A stretch of DNA of 64,000 nucleotides from Solibacillus isronensis (GCF_900168685.1 NZ_FVZN01000014.1:496001-560000), one strand, 5' to 3'. Counted from the first letter of the stretch, positions 48,955-58,657 are shown. Numbers and translations: made by a program. Notes: generated by a model from the letters alone, not told the origin.

Positions 48955-49188
48955 ATGCAGCAGCTGATTGAAGCAATTGTGAAACCGTTAGTCGATTATC
49001 CGGAAGACGTTCGTATTGAGACGGACGAAACTTCAAATCGAGTTGTTTATAAGCTTTTTGTTCATCCAGAGGATCGAGGGAAAGTAATAGGCAAGCAAGG
49101 ACGTGTTGCGAAGGCAATTCGTACGATTGTGTACTCAGCAGCGGGCGGCCACCAGAAGAAAAAGACGTATGTCGATATATTGGATTAG
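48955..49188 (+). CDS. khpA: KH-domain RNA-binding protein KhpA (YlqC)
   Basis: A 77-residue single KH-domain protein with the GKQG form of the GxxG loop in VIGKQGRVAKAIRTIV. KhpA pairs with KhpB in pneumococcus and binds RNA, affecting cell elongation and division. CGGAGGTGG precedes the ATG. In B. subtilis ylqD follows; it is absent here. Confidence 0.94.
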   Translation: MQQLIEAIVKPLVDYPEDVRIETDETSNRVVYKLFVHPEDRGKVIGKQGRVAKAIRTIVYSAAGGHQKKKTYVDILD

Positions 49189-49191
49189 TAA

Positions 49192-49227
49192 AAGAAGGGT
49201 GGCATTTTGCTAACCCTTCTTTTTTTG
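49192..49227 (+). terminator. Terminator of rpsP-khpA
   Basis: AGAAGGGT and ACCCTTCT form the stem, followed by seven T. Confidence 0.85.
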
Positions 49228-49271
49228 TTATGATAATTCAATCAGCGGTATTTTATTAAATAAAACAACTA

Positions 49272-49293
49272 GTTGATTGGAATGGAAATCAAC
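49272..49293. repeat. Intergenic repeat family, copy 6 (22-bp scar)
   Basis: GTTGATT, one GGAATGG and then AAATCAAC: only the outermost ends of the repeat are left, joined at the GGAATGG that both ends share. It lies 23 bases before the rimM start. Confidence 0.75.
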
Positions 49294-49316
49294 GGGATAT
49301 TAGAGGTGGAATATAC

Positions 49317-49838
49317 ATGGAATGGTTTAATGTAGGACGTATTGTAAATACACATGGTATTCGTGGAGAGCTGCGAATTTTATCGACAACGGACTTTGAA
49401 GAAGAACGTTTTGCGGTAGGTTCGAAACTAGCGGCGTTCAAAAAAGATGATAAAAAACCGACTTGGGTAACGATCAGTTCTTCTAGACGCCATAAAAACT
49501 TTATATTGGTGACATTTGAAGGAATGGAAAACATTAATTTAGTGGAACCATTTAAAGAAGGTCTATTAAAAGTGTCGATGGATCAATTAGCGGAAGATGA
49601 GCTTGAAGATAATGAATACTATCACTTTGAAATTAAAGATTGTGAAGTGTTTTCAGAAGAGGGCGAATTGATCGGGGTTGTTACCGATATTTTAGAAACA
49701 GGCGCAAACGATGTATGGGAAATTAAAGCGCAAAATGGTAAGAAGCATTACATTCCATACATTGAGGATATCGTAAAAGATATTGATGTCGATGAGAAGA
49801 AAATCGTTATTCACGTAATGGAAGGTTTGTTGGAATGA
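49317..49838 (+). CDS. rimM: 16S rRNA processing protein RimM
   Basis: RimM assists maturation of the 30S head with S19. The 173-residue protein has an N-terminal barrel ([18 protein letters not shown]) and a C-terminal PRC barrel ([17 protein letters not shown], then [15 protein letters not shown]). AGAGGTGG lies before the ATG. The end overlaps trmD by 4 bases. Confidence 0.96.
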   Translation: MEWFNVGRIVNTHGIRGELRILSTTDFEEERFAVGSKLAAFKKDDKKPTWVTISSSRRHKNFILVTFEGMENINLVEPFKEGLLKVSMDQLAEDELEDNEYYHFEIKDCEVFSEEGELIGVVTDILETGANDVWEIKAQNGKKHYIPYIEDIVKDIDVDEKKIVIHVMEGLLE

Positions 49839-50563
49839 AGATTCACGTATTAAGTTTATTTCCCGATATGTTCACAGGTGTGTTTGGGTCATCAATTTTA
49901 AAAAAAGCTCAGGAAAAAGGTGCTGTTGAGCTGGCGGTAACCGATATCCGGGAGTACAGTGAAAACAAGCACAAACAAGTGGACGATTACCCATATGGAG
50001 GCGGAGCGGGAATGGTATTAAAGCCGGAACCAATGTTCAATGCGGTGGAAGCCATTACAGAAGGCCGCAAGCCACGTGTTATTCTTATGTGCCCGCAAGG
50101 CGAGCGCTTTACGCAGAAGAAGGCAGAGGAGCTTGCAAAGGAAGAAGATTTAGTATTCCTTTGCGGACATTATGAAGGATATGATGAACGGATTCGGGAG
50201 CATCTAGTAACAGATGAGATTTCAATCGGCGACTTTGTTTTAACGGGCGGCGAGCTGCCTGCGATGACGGTAATCGACGCGGTTGTACGTTTGTTGCCGG
50301 GGGTACTTGGGCAGGAAGATTCACATATTCAGGATTCATTTTCTACAGGATTATTAGAGCATCCTCATTATACGCGTCCAGCTGATTTTAGAGGGATGAA
50401 AGTGCCGGATATACTATTATCAGGTAATCACGCGAAAATCGATGCGTGGCGTGAGGAGCAGTCATTCAAGCGTACGCTAGAGCGCAGACCGGATTTATTG
50501 GAAGCACTTGAATTAACGGACAAGCAAATGAAAATAATCGAAAAAATTAAGAATGAAATGTAA
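49835..50563 (+). CDS. trmD: tRNA (guanine37-N1)-methyltransferase
   Basis: TrmD makes m1G37, which prevents frameshifting. The 242-residue SPOUT enzyme has [27 protein letters not shown], and the trefoil-knot block [16 protein letters not shown]. The start is coupled to rimM. The gap to rplS holds a promoter and leader. Confidence 0.97.
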   Translation: MKIHVLSLFPDMFTGVFGSSILKKAQEKGAVELAVTDIREYSENKHKQVDDYPYGGGAGMVLKPEPMFNAVEAITEGRKPRVILMCPQGERFTQKKAEELAKEEDLVFLCGHYEGYDERIREHLVTDEISIGDFVLTGGELPAMTVIDAVVRLLPGVLGQEDSHIQDSFSTGLLEHPHYTRPADFRGMKVPDILLSGNHAKIDAWREEQSFKRTLERRPDLLEALELTDKQMKIIEKIKNEM

Positions 50564-50574
50564 AGCAAAACTAC

Positions 50575-50603
50575 TTGCAAGCCTAAAATAATTATGGTAA
50601 GAT
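50575..50603 (+). promoter_or_regulatory. Promoter of rplS
   Basis: TTGCAA, 17 bases, TAAGAT, about 90 bases before the rplS ATG, leaving a leader of some 85 bases. Confidence 0.65.
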
Positions 50604-50610
50604 TCATTTT

Positions 50611-50690
50611 GTGCTTCAATGTAAGCACTGAATTACGGTGTTCCGCTGTGGCTTAAATTAGCGTGCATGAGCATCTGTCTAAGGAGAGAA
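50611..50690 (+). ncRNA. Putative L19 leader
   Basis: The stretch between the promoter and the rplS ribosome site has short complementary segments, for example GTGCTT/AAGCAC, and lies where Bacillales carry the L19 leader. I infer it from position and pairing only. Confidence 0.35.
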
Positions 50691-50694
50691 AACA

Positions 50695-51039
50695 ATGTCA
50701 AACATTATTACAGAGATCACTAAAGATCAATTACGTTCAGACTTACCTACATTCAAACCAGGTGACACAGTTAAGGTACACGTTAAAATCGTTGAGGGTA
50801 CTCGTGAGCGTATCCAATTATTCGAAGGTGTAGTTATTAAACGTCGTGGTGGCGGAATTAGCGAAACTTTCACAGTACGTAAAATTTCTTACGGTGTTGG
50901 TGTAGAGCGTACTTTCCCAGTACACACTCCAAAAATCGCTAAGTTAGAAGTAGTACGTAAAGGTAAAGTACGTCGTGCTAAACTTTACTACCTACGTAAC
51001 TTACGTGGTAAAGCTGCTCGTATTAAAGAAATTCGATAA
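50695..51039 (+). CDS. rplS: 50S ribosomal protein L19
   Basis: The 114-residue L19 has the family blocks [40 protein letters not shown] and [19 protein letters not shown] lies before the ATG. It is a single-gene unit with its own promoter and terminator. Confidence 0.98.
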   Translation: MSNIITEITKDQLRSDLPTFKPGDTVKVHVKIVEGTRERIQLFEGVVIKRRGGGISETFTVRKISYGVGVERTFPVHTPKIAKLEVVRKGKVRRAKLYYLRNLRGKAARIKEIR

Positions 51040-51047
51040 GAACTTTT

Positions 51048-51085
51048 TAGAAGGGGGCTTGTATATACAAGTCCCTTTCTTTCTT
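51048..51085 (+). terminator. Terminator of rplS
   Basis: AGAAGGGGGCTTGT and ACAAGTCCCTTTCT form a stem with TTCTTT behind. Confidence 0.8.
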
Positions 51086-51163
51086 TAAGAAAAAAATGTG
51101 TATTAACATTTGATTTTGACAATAAACTATAGATAATATGATGTAATAATTTAGATTAGATTT

Positions 51164-51192
51164 TTGCTTGATATACATATTTCGTATACAAT
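51164..51192 (+). promoter_or_regulatory. Promoter of the signal peptidase gene
   Basis: TTGCTT, 17 bases, TACAAT. The expected transcript start (about 51199) is just ahead of the ribosome site AAGGGGGA. Confidence 0.75.
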
Positions 51193-51220
51193 AAATGTGA
51201 TGAGCAAGGGGGATAGCTAC

Positions 51221-51784
51221 GTGGAAAAAACTGAAAAAGAAAAAAATGAGCTTTGGGAATGGACGAAAGCTCTACTGATTGCGTTTGCGATTGCCGCATT
51301 TATTCGTTACTTTTTATTTACACCGATTGTAGTAGACGGGGATTCAATGATGCCTACCCTTGAAAATGGTGATCGCATGATCGTCAACAAATTCAGCTAT
51401 AAAATCGGCGAACCCGACCGTTTTGACATCGTCGTATTCCACGCACCTGAACAAAAGGACTATATTAAACGTGTCATTGGTCTTCCAGGGGACTTTGTAG
51501 AATATAAGGATGACCAATTATATATTAATGGTGAACCGATCGACGAACCGTATTTGGACGCATATAAAGCTGAAATTAGCGAAGGCAACTTAACAGGCGA
51601 CTTCTCGCTGAAAGATATCGATCCGTCGCTGGACGTAATTCCTGAAGGCTACGTATTCGTAATGGGTGATAACCGTCGCTTCAGTAAAGACAGCCGCCAT
51701 ATTGGAATCGTCGACCAGAAAGAAATTATCGGCAATACGAACATCATTTTCTGGCCGTTAAACGAAATTGAGATCGTTAAGTAA
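51221..51784 (+). CDS. lepB: Type I signal peptidase
   Basis: This enzyme cuts signal peptides from exported proteins at the outer membrane face. The 187-residue protein has one N-terminal membrane anchor (about 13-35), the catalytic Ser42 in GDSMMPTL and Lys83 in YIKRVIGLPGD. MGDNRRFSKDSR lies near the C-terminus. GTG 51221 follows AAGGGGGA with a 7-base gap. An in-frame extension to 51164 begins inside the promoter and cannot be translated from that transcript. B. subtilis has no sip gene at this place. Confidence 0.93.
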   Translation: MEKTEKEKNELWEWTKALLIAFAIAAFIRYFLFTPIVVDGDSMMPTLENGDRMIVNKFSYKIGEPDRFDIVVFHAPEQKDYIKRVIGLPGDFVEYKDDQLYINGEPIDEPYLDAYKAEISEGNLTGDFSLKDIDPSLDVIPEGYVFVMGDNRRFSKDSRHIGIVDQKEIIGNTNIIFWPLNEIEIVK

Positions 51785-51835
51785 TATTTATCGTTATATC
51801 AATAGATGAGGATGACATATTTAAATGTCATAACA

Positions 51836-52008
51836 GTGGATTGGAATGTAGGGGAGGCGAGTTGATTTCGCCTTCTCATTTATCAAGTCGTTGCTTCTGC
51901 GGTGGCCGCAATAAATTGCAGCCATCCTCGGCGCAAAGAATTAGAGACAAACAAGTTTGACTCTAATTCTTGCCCGCGGAAAGCGTCCGACCCGTAATGG
52001 AAATCAAC
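51836..52008. repeat. Intergenic repeat family, copy 7 (173 bp)
   Basis: Begins GTGGATTGGAATGTAGGGG and ends GTAATGGAAATCAAC. The interior differs from other copies, with its own inverted segment TTAGAGACAAA/TTTGACTCTAA, but keeps TGCCCGCGGAAAGCGTCC. Confidence 0.8.
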
Positions 52009-52057
52009 CTCATATTTGATGATGGATCTTTATCGCAATAAATATTAAATATTGTCT

Positions 52058-52093
52058 AAAATGAGGGGGCAGTTTAAACTCCTCATTTTTTTG
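52058..52093 (+). terminator. Terminator of the signal peptidase gene
   Basis: AAAATGAGG and CCTCATTTT form the stem, with further T. It lies beyond the repeat copy. Confidence 0.7.
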
Positions 52094-52133
52094 TTGAGAA
52101 TAGAAGTACGTAATTTACAGGAGGTTATACATT

Positions 52134-53087
52134 ATGACAATTCAATGGTTTCCAGGACATATGGCAAAGGCGCGCCGTCAAGTATCGGAAAGTCTAAAGC
52201 TTGTCGATATCGTTTTTGAGCTAGTCGATGCACGTTTACCATTATCTTCACGTAATCCGATGATCGATGAAGTCATCCATCAAAAACCGCGCCTGCTTAT
52301 TTTAAATAAACAAGATATGGCCGATGAGCAGGAAACACGCCGCTGGATTCAATATTTCGCCGACAGAGGCTTTAAAGCAGTAGCGATCAACTCATTGGAA
52401 GGTAAAGGCTTGCAGGCGGTCACAAAGGCTGCTCAGGAGATTTTAGCGGATAAATGGGAGCGCATGAAATCAAAAGGAATGAAACCGCGCGCTATCCGTG
52501 CGATGATCGTAGGTATTCCGAACGTCGGAAAATCAACTTTAATCAACCGTTTAGCGAAGAAAAACCTTGCGAAAACAGGAAATATGCCAGGTGTTACGAA
52601 AGCACAGCAATGGATTAAAGTCGGTAAGGAAATTGAACTTCTCGATACGCCGGGTATTTTATGGCCGAAATTTGAAGATCAGGAAGTCGGCTATAAGCTT
52701 GCTTTAACTGGTGCGATTAAAGATACAATTACGAATATGGAAGACTTGGCTGTATACGGCTTACGTTTTTTAGAAAAGCACTATCCAACACGCATGGAAG
52801 AACGCTATAAAATTTCATCCGTATCCGAAGAACTTGTCGAAACATTTGATGCAATTGGAAAGTTGCGCCGTGTATTTGGACAAGGTGGAGAAATTGACTA
52901 TGATCAAGTGTCCGTATTAGTTGTGCGCGACATTCGTGAACAGAATCTTGGGAAACTCACATTTGACTTTGTTTCCGAGCAACTTGAAAAAGAGCAATTG
53001 GAAGAAGCGATTGCACTGGAAAACGAAGAGCGCCGGAAAAAAACTGCCGCGCTAAATCGCCAGAAAAAGCAAGAAAGCAACGAATAA
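52134..53087 (+). CDS. rbgA: Ribosome assembly GTPase RbgA (YlqF)
   Basis: RbgA is needed for late 50S assembly. The 317-residue circularly permuted GTPase has G4 NKQDMAD before G1 GIPNVGKST and then G3 [12 protein letters not shown]-terminal ANTAR-like helical tail contacts rRNA. It begins [22 protein letters not shown] precedes the ATG. The C-terminus is Lys/Arg-rich. Confidence 0.96.
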   Translation: MTIQWFPGHMAKARRQVSESLKLVDIVFELVDARLPLSSRNPMIDEVIHQKPRLLILNKQDMADEQETRRWIQYFADRGFKAVAINSLEGKGLQAVTKAAQEILADKWERMKSKGMKPRAIRAMIVGIPNVGKSTLINRLAKKNLAKTGNMPGVTKAQQWIKVGKEIELLDTPGILWPKFEDQEVGYKLALTGAIKDTITNMEDLAVYGLRFLEKHYPTRMEERYKISSVSEELVETFDAIGKLRRVFGQGGEIDYDQVSVLVVRDIREQNLGKLTFDFVSEQLEKEQLEEAIALENEERRKKTAALNRQKKQESNE

Positions 53088-53106
53088 AGTGGAATAACAG
53101 ACAGGC

Positions 53107-53141
53107 AAAACCTTTTTCATTTATTTGAGAAAGGTTTTTTC
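53107..53141 (+). terminator. Terminator of rbgA
   Basis: AAAACCTTTTTC and GAGAAAGGTTTT pair with one mismatch; a T tail follows. Confidence 0.8.
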
Positions 53142-53210
53142 TTTTATAATAAGAAAAGTAGACGATATAACAGTAAGATTGAGAGAAAGTAAAGTTAGAT
53201 AAAAAGCCAA

Positions 53211-53355
53211 GTTGATTGGAATGGAGGGGTGGCGACTCCTGCGGGAACAGCAAAATTTATTTTGCGACGAAAGCGAAGCGACAGGAGCACCGAGGGAGAG
53301 ACTACAGGCTCGAGCCGTGCCCGCGGAAAGCGTCCACCCCGGAATGGAAATCAAC
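53211..53355. repeat. Intergenic repeat family, copy 8 (145 bp, near consensus)
   Basis: Ends GTTGATTGGAATGGAGGGG and CCCCGGAATGGAAATCAAC are complete. The interior shows GGCGACTCCTGCGGGAACAG, an ATTTATTTTGCGACGAAAGC block (also in copy 1), CAGGCTCGAGCC palindrome and CCCGCGGAAAGCGTCC. It takes up most of the gap between the rbgA terminator and rnhB. Confidence 0.88.
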
Positions 53356-53397
53356 TCTATATTAAGAAAACGGAAGTAATAGATTTGAGGACTTTAT

Positions 53398-54171
53398 ATG
53401 AAAACAATTAAAGAGATTACAGAAGCATTAAAAACAGCAGCACAAATCGAGCCTTGGATGGATTATATAGTAAAGGATGAACGGGCAGGCGTCCAAAAAG
53501 CATGGATGCAATTTCAAAAGCGTCTGGAAAAGATAGAGGCACTCCAACAAGCGCATAATGAAAAACTGCAATTTGACGCAAGCTATTTACCATATGAAAA
53601 TGCCTATATCGCAGGCACAGACGAAGCAGGCCGCGGACCACTCGCAGGACCTGTCGTAACCGCGGCCGTTATACTGCCGAATCATTGCCAGGAACTGCTT
53701 GGCGTAAACGATTCCAAACAATTATCAAAAAAAAAACGCAATCAGTTTGCTGAACGAATTAAAAAACATGCATTATATTATTCTGTTCATTTTCAAAGTG
53801 CCGAAGAAATTGACCGCCTCAACATATATGAAGCAACACGCCAGTCGATGTTGAAAAGTATCGAAATACTTGAAGTAGCACCGAACTTCATATTGGCCGA
53901 TGCGATGACACTTTCGACTTCGATTCCGCAAGCATCCATCATAAAGGGGGATGCACGCAGCCTGGCAATCGCAGCAGCGTCCATTTTAGCGAAAACAGCA
54001 CGTGATGACTATATGGAAAAGCTGGATTGTGAATATCCGCAATACGGTTTTGCGCAGCATGCCGGATACGGAACAAAGCAGCACTTGGAAGCAATCGCCC
54101 AATATGGACCGACAGAACATCATCGAAAAACATTTGAACCTATTAAATCAATGCTTCAAAGAAGGGAGTAA
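53398..54171 (+). CDS. rnhB: Ribonuclease HII
   Basis: RNase HII cuts RNA in RNA-DNA hybrids and at single ribonucleotides. The 257-residue protein has an N-terminal extension of about 65 residues, usual in Bacillales. The catalytic core has GTDEAGRGPLAGP with Asp75 and Glu76, and VNDSKQLSKKKR. The ribosome site (GAGGA) is weak. The ylqG start follows 4 bases after the stop. Confidence 0.95.
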   Translation: MKTIKEITEALKTAAQIEPWMDYIVKDERAGVQKAWMQFQKRLEKIEALQQAHNEKLQFDASYLPYENAYIAGTDEAGRGPLAGPVVTAAVILPNHCQELLGVNDSKQLSKKKRNQFAERIKKHALYYSVHFQSAEEIDRLNIYEATRQSMLKSIEILEVAPNFILADAMTLSTSIPQASIIKGDARSLAIAAASILAKTARDDYMEKLDCEYPQYGFAQHAGYGTKQHLEAIAQYGPTEHHRKTFEPIKSMLQRRE

Positions 54172-54175
54172 CGGC

Positions 54176-56098
54176 ATGAACTTCTCATCGTTTAATGCAA
54201 TCCAAACTAATACTTCGCAGCAAGTAACAGCAAATCAGCCATTATCGTTAAGGCAGGATCAAGTATTTCACGGAACGATCAAGCAGCTCTACCCAAATCA
54301 GATGGCAGAAGTCCAAGTGGGCAATCAAAAGCTCATGGCAAAGCTGGAAGTACCTTTAAAGCTAGGCGATGCTCACTTTTTTCAGGTGACAGCGACAAAT
54401 CCGCAAACAGAATTAAAAGTCGTAACCGGACCGATGTCACAATCAATGACAGCCGGCCAGCAAATGTCCCAGCTGCTTGAAACAATGAATTTGCCGAAAT
54501 CGAATGAAATGCAGCAAGTACTCTCGCATTTTATGAAAGCTCAGTTACCCCTTGCGAAAGAACAACTCATTGCCGCGGAAAGCTGGATGAAAAACTTGCC
54601 CGCAGGAGTAGATAAGAATAATGCACTTCACGCACTGCAGCGTATGGTGGAGCTGAAAATGCCTTTTACAAACACCGTATTTCAAGCATTGACTCAAGGA
54701 ATCAAAACAGATGGCATGTCGGCAAATTTAGCAAATTTAGCCCAGCTTTTGGCAACTCAGGCTGGAGGAAATGAAGCGATCAAATCATCGCTCTTACAGC
54801 AAATTGACCTGCTGGCTAAGCCGTTGAACAATGAAACAGGAGGTATACTCCTTGCAAGAGCGACCCAAAATTTACTGGATAATAATTCACCGATTGCATC
54901 GAAACTTCAATCGCTGACGTTATTTAAAGAAGCGGGAATTTTACCGCAAAATGCAACATTACAAAACTGGCAAACGGTAAATCATCAAGGAAACCAACAG
55001 ACGATGAATCCAGTACAGGCTGCTGCAACACCGCTATTAAAAGAGACGGGGCAAATGCTGCAGCAGATTGGGCAAACGAGCCCTGAACAAATAAAACCGA
55101 CGATAGAGCAAGTAAAAGCATGGATTAATAATGAAAGCTTATTATCTTCAGCACAGAAGCAGCAACTACAACAATTACTGTCGCGTTTTGAACAGCTCCC
55201 GGCTTCAAAGCCAGCTGTGGAAGCATTGGTAAATCAACTGCGGCAGCAGCTGACAAACGCATACAGTGAAAATGTGACAACGCGATTGTTTATGCAAAAT
55301 GATCAAGGACTGTCCGCGAAGGATCAATTGCTTACGTTACTGAAGCCGGATGTGAATTTACCGATTGCCGATCAGCTGTTGCGCAATTTAGTGAAAGTGA
55401 CGGCTGATAGTCCGCAGCCGGTGATGCAAAGTGCCTTCACTCAAGCAGAAGGTCAAGTACAAGCTGCGGTTGATAGTCGTGCAATGGAACAGGCGATAAA
55501 AACTGTCTTAAAAGGGCTTGGGGTCAGCTATGAAGCGGCGCTGGCAAATAAGGCAGGCGATATACAGGCAATTGCCCAGCAAATGAAGCCGCAACTATTA
55601 GCGCTTCTTCAAGATGTCCAAACACCTATTGCAATAAAAGATGCCGCTGAAATGGTGATGGCCAGACTAAATGGAATGCAGCTCAATTCAGGGGAAAACG
55701 GACATCAGCATCAGCTTGTCATGCAAGTGCCGTTGGATTTCTTCGGCAAGAAAATGGATGCGACATTGCAATGGAATGGTCGTATGAAAGAAGATGGTAA
55801 AATTGATGCCAATTTTGCCCGTATTCTATTCTATTTAAATATGGAAACATTGCAGCAGACTGTAATCGATATGCAAGTACAAAACCGTGTTGTCACAATT
55901 AATATTTATAATGATATGCCGAATTTAGATTCATTGGCGACTTCACTAAAAGGAACATTAAAGGCAGGATTGCTGGAAAAAGACTATGCATTATCCGGAC
56001 TGTTTATCAAACCTTTTGGAGAACAAACAGGAAAAACTGTCACAAAACTGTCAAATAAGCAAGAAGACGAGCAAGGAGGGGTAGATATCCGCGTATGA
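54176..56098 (+). CDS. YlqG-like protein with FliK-type C-terminal domain
   Basis: This 640-residue, Gln-rich, soluble protein matches the place of B. subtilis ylqG. The long N-terminal part is low in aromatic residues and has no domain I can name. The C-terminal 120 residues (LVMQVPLDFFGKKMDATLQW onward, with FYLNMETLQQTVIDMQVQN) resemble the C-terminal domain of the hook-length protein FliK. The ATG at 54176 has GAAGGGAG seven bases upstream; a frame open from 54002 inside rnhB was rejected. The gene overlaps ylqH by 4 bases. Confidence 0.75.
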   Translation: MNFSSFNAIQTNTSQQVTANQPLSLRQDQVFHGTIKQLYPNQMAEVQVGNQKLMAKLEVPLKLGDAHFFQVTATNPQTELKVVTGPMSQSMTAGQQMSQLLETMNLPKSNEMQQVLSHFMKAQLPLAKEQLIAAESWMKNLPAGVDKNNALHALQRMVELKMPFTNTVFQALTQGIKTDGMSANLANLAQLLATQAGGNEAIKSSLLQQIDLLAKPLNNETGGILLARATQNLLDNNSPIASKLQSLTLFKEAGILPQNATLQNWQTVNHQGNQQTMNPVQAAATPLLKETGQMLQQIGQTSPEQIKPTIEQVKAWINNESLLSSAQKQQLQQLLSRFEQLPASKPAVEALVNQLRQQLTNAYSENVTTRLFMQNDQGLSAKDQLLTLLKPDVNLPIADQLLRNLVKVTADSPQPVMQSAFTQAEGQVQAAVDSRAMEQAIKTVLKGLGVSYEAALANKAGDIQAIAQQMKPQLLALLQDVQTPIAIKDAAEMVMARLNGMQLNSGENGHQHQLVMQVPLDFFGKKMDATLQWNGRMKEDGKIDANFARILFYLNMETLQQTVIDMQVQNRVVTINIYNDMPNLDSLATSLKGTLKAGLLEKDYALSGLFIKPFGEQTGKTVTKLSNKQEDEQGGVDIRV

Positions 56099-56388
56099 CC
56101 GAAAAAAAATTTATCCGAAAAGAAGCGATCGCCCTTTCCTATGATCCGCAAAAAAGCAGTGGTCCGACAATCGTCGCAAAAGGAAAAGGGAAAATTGCGG
56201 AAAATATATTGGAAAAAGCAGCAATGCATGAAGTACCTGTTTATGAAGACCCGAACTTGGTTGAGCTGTTGGGCCAGCTTGATTTGAACACCTCGATCCC
56301 TGAAGAACTTTACCAGGCAGTTGCCGAAGTTTTTGCTTTTATATATCATTTGGACGAAAAGCAGAAGTTAACTTTTAAAAATAAATAA
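56095..56388 (+). CDS. ylqH: YlqH, FlhB C-terminal domain homolog
   Basis: This 97-residue protein resembles the cytoplasmic C-terminal piece of the flagellar export protein FlhB. The match starts just after the FlhB autocleavage site: EAIALSYDPQKSSGPTIVAK, then VPVYEDPNLVELL and IPEELYQAVAEVFAFIYHL. The NPTH motif itself is missing. No membrane segment is present. It is coupled to the FliK-like gene before it. FlhB and FliK work together as the substrate switch in flagella. Confidence 0.85.
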   Translation: MTEKKFIRKEAIALSYDPQKSSGPTIVAKGKGKIAENILEKAAMHEVPVYEDPNLVELLGQLDLNTSIPEELYQAVAEVFAFIYHLDEKQKLTFKNK

Positions 56389-56498
56389 TATGTATTTTTA
56401 TAACTTTATGCGGAGTATATCTTTCGGAAAATTAGAAAATATCTATACAAAGAATATTTTGACATAAAGTAAACTAAAAAATGCTTGTGTGACAAATA

Positions 56499-56527
56499 TA
56501 GACATTGTCTGAATAATTGTATAAAAT
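56499..56527 (+). promoter_or_regulatory. Putative promoter of sucCD
   Basis: TAGACA, 17 bases, TAAAAT, about 50 bases before the sucC ATG. Confidence 0.45.
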
Positions 56528-56576
56528 AGATTATGTTAGTAGAATAATTTCCAAATGTCCGATGGGAGGATGTATC

Positions 56577-57758
56577 ATGAATATCCATGAGTATCAAGGG
56601 AAAGAGATATTAAGACAATACGGTGTAGCGGTTCCAAGAGGAAGTGTCGCTTTTTCACCAGACGAAGCAGTAAAAGCAGCAAAAGAGCTAGGTGCAAACG
56701 TAACTGTAGTAAAAGCACAAATTCATGCAGGGGGCCGCGGTAAAGCGGGAGGCGTTAAAATCGCTAAAAACCTGGATGAAGTTCGCTCTTTCTCTAAAGA
56801 ATTATTAGGCAAAATTTTAGTAACTCACCAAACAGGTCCAGACGGTAAAGAAGTAAAGCGTCTTTATATAGAAGAAGGTTCGGACATTAAAAAAGAGTAT
56901 TACTTAAGTTTAGTATTAGACCGTGCAACTTCTAGAGTAGTAATGATGGGTTCTGAAGAAGGCGGTATGGATATCGAAGAGGTAGCCGAGACTAATCCGG
57001 AAAAAATCTTCAAAGAAGTAATTGACCCTGTTACAGGTTTAAATGCTTTCCAGGCGCGTCGTATGGCATTCAATATGAATATCCCCGCTAAACTAGTAAA
57101 TAAAGCAGTAGGGTTAATGCTTGGTATTTATAAAGCATTTATCGATAAAGATGCATCGACAGTAGAAATCAACCCATTAGTTGTAACTGGTGATGACCAG
57201 GTAGTGGCGCTTGATGCAAAATTCAACTTTGATGCAAACGCTTTATATCGTCACAAAGATATCGTAGAGTTACGCGATTTCGATGAAGAAGATCCAAAAG
57301 AAATTGAAGCATCTAAATATGATTTAAGTTATATTTCGTTAGACGGCAATATCGGCTGTATGGTAAATGGTGCAGGTCTTGCCATGGCGACGATGGATAC
57401 GATTAGTTACTACGGCGGATCACCCGCAAACTTCCTTGACGTTGGGGGCGGTGCAACAGCTGAAAAAGTAACAGAAGCTTTTAAAATTATTTTATCAGAC
57501 AAAAATGTAAAAGGAATTTTCGTAAACATTTTTGGTGGAATCATGAAGTGCGACATCATTGCGAGCGGTGTTATTACGGCTGCAAAAGAAGTCGGTTTAG
57601 AAGTTCCATTAGTAGTACGTTTAGAAGGGACTAACGTAGAGCTAGGTAAAAAATTGTTAAATGAATCTGGTTTAAACATTGTGGCAGCTGACTCAATGGC
57701 GGACGGCGCACAAAAAATCGTGAAATTAGTTGAAGCTGAAGGCGGGGTAAAGGCATGA
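56577..57758 (+). CDS. sucC: Succinyl-CoA synthetase, beta subunit
   Basis: With SucD it interconverts succinyl-CoA and succinate in the TCA cycle with nucleotide triphosphate formation. The 393-residue protein has the N-terminal ATP-grasp fold ([33 protein letters not shown]) and the C-terminal ligase part ([23 protein letters not shown]). ATG 56577 follows GGGAGGA with a 6-base gap; an open extension to 56517 lies in the promoter. The end overlaps sucD. Confidence 0.97.
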   Translation: MNIHEYQGKEILRQYGVAVPRGSVAFSPDEAVKAAKELGANVTVVKAQIHAGGRGKAGGVKIAKNLDEVRSFSKELLGKILVTHQTGPDGKEVKRLYIEEGSDIKKEYYLSLVLDRATSRVVMMGSEEGGMDIEEVAETNPEKIFKEVIDPVTGLNAFQARRMAFNMNIPAKLVNKAVGLMLGIYKAFIDKDASTVEINPLVVTGDDQVVALDAKFNFDANALYRHKDIVELRDFDEEDPKEIEASKYDLSYISLDGNIGCMVNGAGLAMATMDTISYYGGSPANFLDVGGGATAEKVTEAFKIILSDKNVKGIFVNIFGGIMKCDIIASGVITAAKEVGLEVPLVVRLEGTNVELGKKLLNESGLNIVAADSMADGAQKIVKLVEAEGGVKA

Positions 57759-58657
57759 GTGTGTTCATTAATCAAGAGACAAAAGTAATCGTACAAGGGA
57801 TTACTGGGGAAACAGCCCTTTTCCATACAAAACAAATGCTTGAATACGGAACAAAAATCGTTGCAGGGGTAACACCAGGTAAAGGTGGCCTTGAAATCGA
57901 AGGTGTTCCTGTATTTAATACGGTACAAGAAGCAGTCGATGCGACAGGTGCAAATGTATCGGTTATTTACGTACCGGCACCATTTGCAGCTGATGCTATT
58001 ATTGAAGCAGTTGATGCGGATCTGGATATGACGATTTGTATTACAGAACATATTCCGGTACTTGATATGGTTAAAGTAAAGCGCTATATGGAAGGCAAGA
58101 AAACACGTTTAGTTGGTCCAAACTGTCCAGGTGTTATTACTGCTGATGAGTGTAAAATCGGTATCATGCCAGGCTACATTCATACAAAAGGACATGTAGG
58201 CGTAGTTTCACGTTCTGGTACATTAACTTATGAAGCGGTACACCAGCTGTCTCAAGCAGGAATCGGTCAAACTACAGCTGTTGGAATCGGGGGCGACCCA
58301 GTTAATGGGACAAACTTCATCGACTGCTTAAAAGCATTCAACGAAGATCCTGAAACTTATGCAGTAGTCATGATTGGTGAAATCGGTGGTACAGCGGAAG
58401 AAGAAGCTGCTGAATGGATCCAGGAAAACATGAACAAACCGGTAGTAGGCTTTATCGGTGGCCAAACAGCTCCTCCAGGAAAGCGTATGGGTCACGCAGG
58501 TGCCATTATTTCCGGCGGTAAAGGAACAGCTGCAGAGAAAATCAAAGCAATGAATGCAGCGGGTATTGAAGTAGCTCCGACGCCTTCTGTAATCGGTGAA
58601 ACACTGATTAAAGTAATCAAAGAAAAAGGCTTGTACGAAGCTTGTAAAACACATTAA
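57755..58657 (+). CDS. sucD: Succinyl-CoA synthetase, alpha subunit
   Basis: This 300-residue subunit binds CoA and carries the phosphohistidine. It has [16 protein letters not shown] at the CoA site, GPNCPGVI, and [10 protein letters not shown] with the active His. Translation is coupled to sucC by a 4-base overlap. A strong hairpin follows the stop. Confidence 0.97.
   Translation: MSVFINQETKVIVQGITGETALFHTKQMLEYGTKIVAGVTPGKGGLEIEGVPVFNTVQEAVDATGANVSVIYVPAPFAADAIIEAVDADLDMTICITEHIPVLDMVKVKRYMEGKKTRLVGPNCPGVITADECKIGIMPGYIHTKGHVGVVSRSGTLTYEAVHQLSQAGIGQTTAVGIGGDPVNGTNFIDCLKAFNEDPETYAVVMIGEIGGTAEEEAAEWIQENMNKPVVGFIGGQTAPPGKRMGHAGAIISGGKGTAAEKIKAMNAAGIEVAPTPSVIGETLIKVIKEKGLYEACKTH

Noticed and set aside
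54002-54175. In-frame extension of the FliK-like gene into rnhB
   Set aside because: It lies within the rnhB coding region in another frame, while GAAGGGAG is well placed before ATG 54176.
57410-58051. Minus-strand frame of 213 codons opposite sucC/sucD
   Set aside because: It spans the overlap of two certain genes; composition is Phe/Cys/His-rich as in shadow frames.
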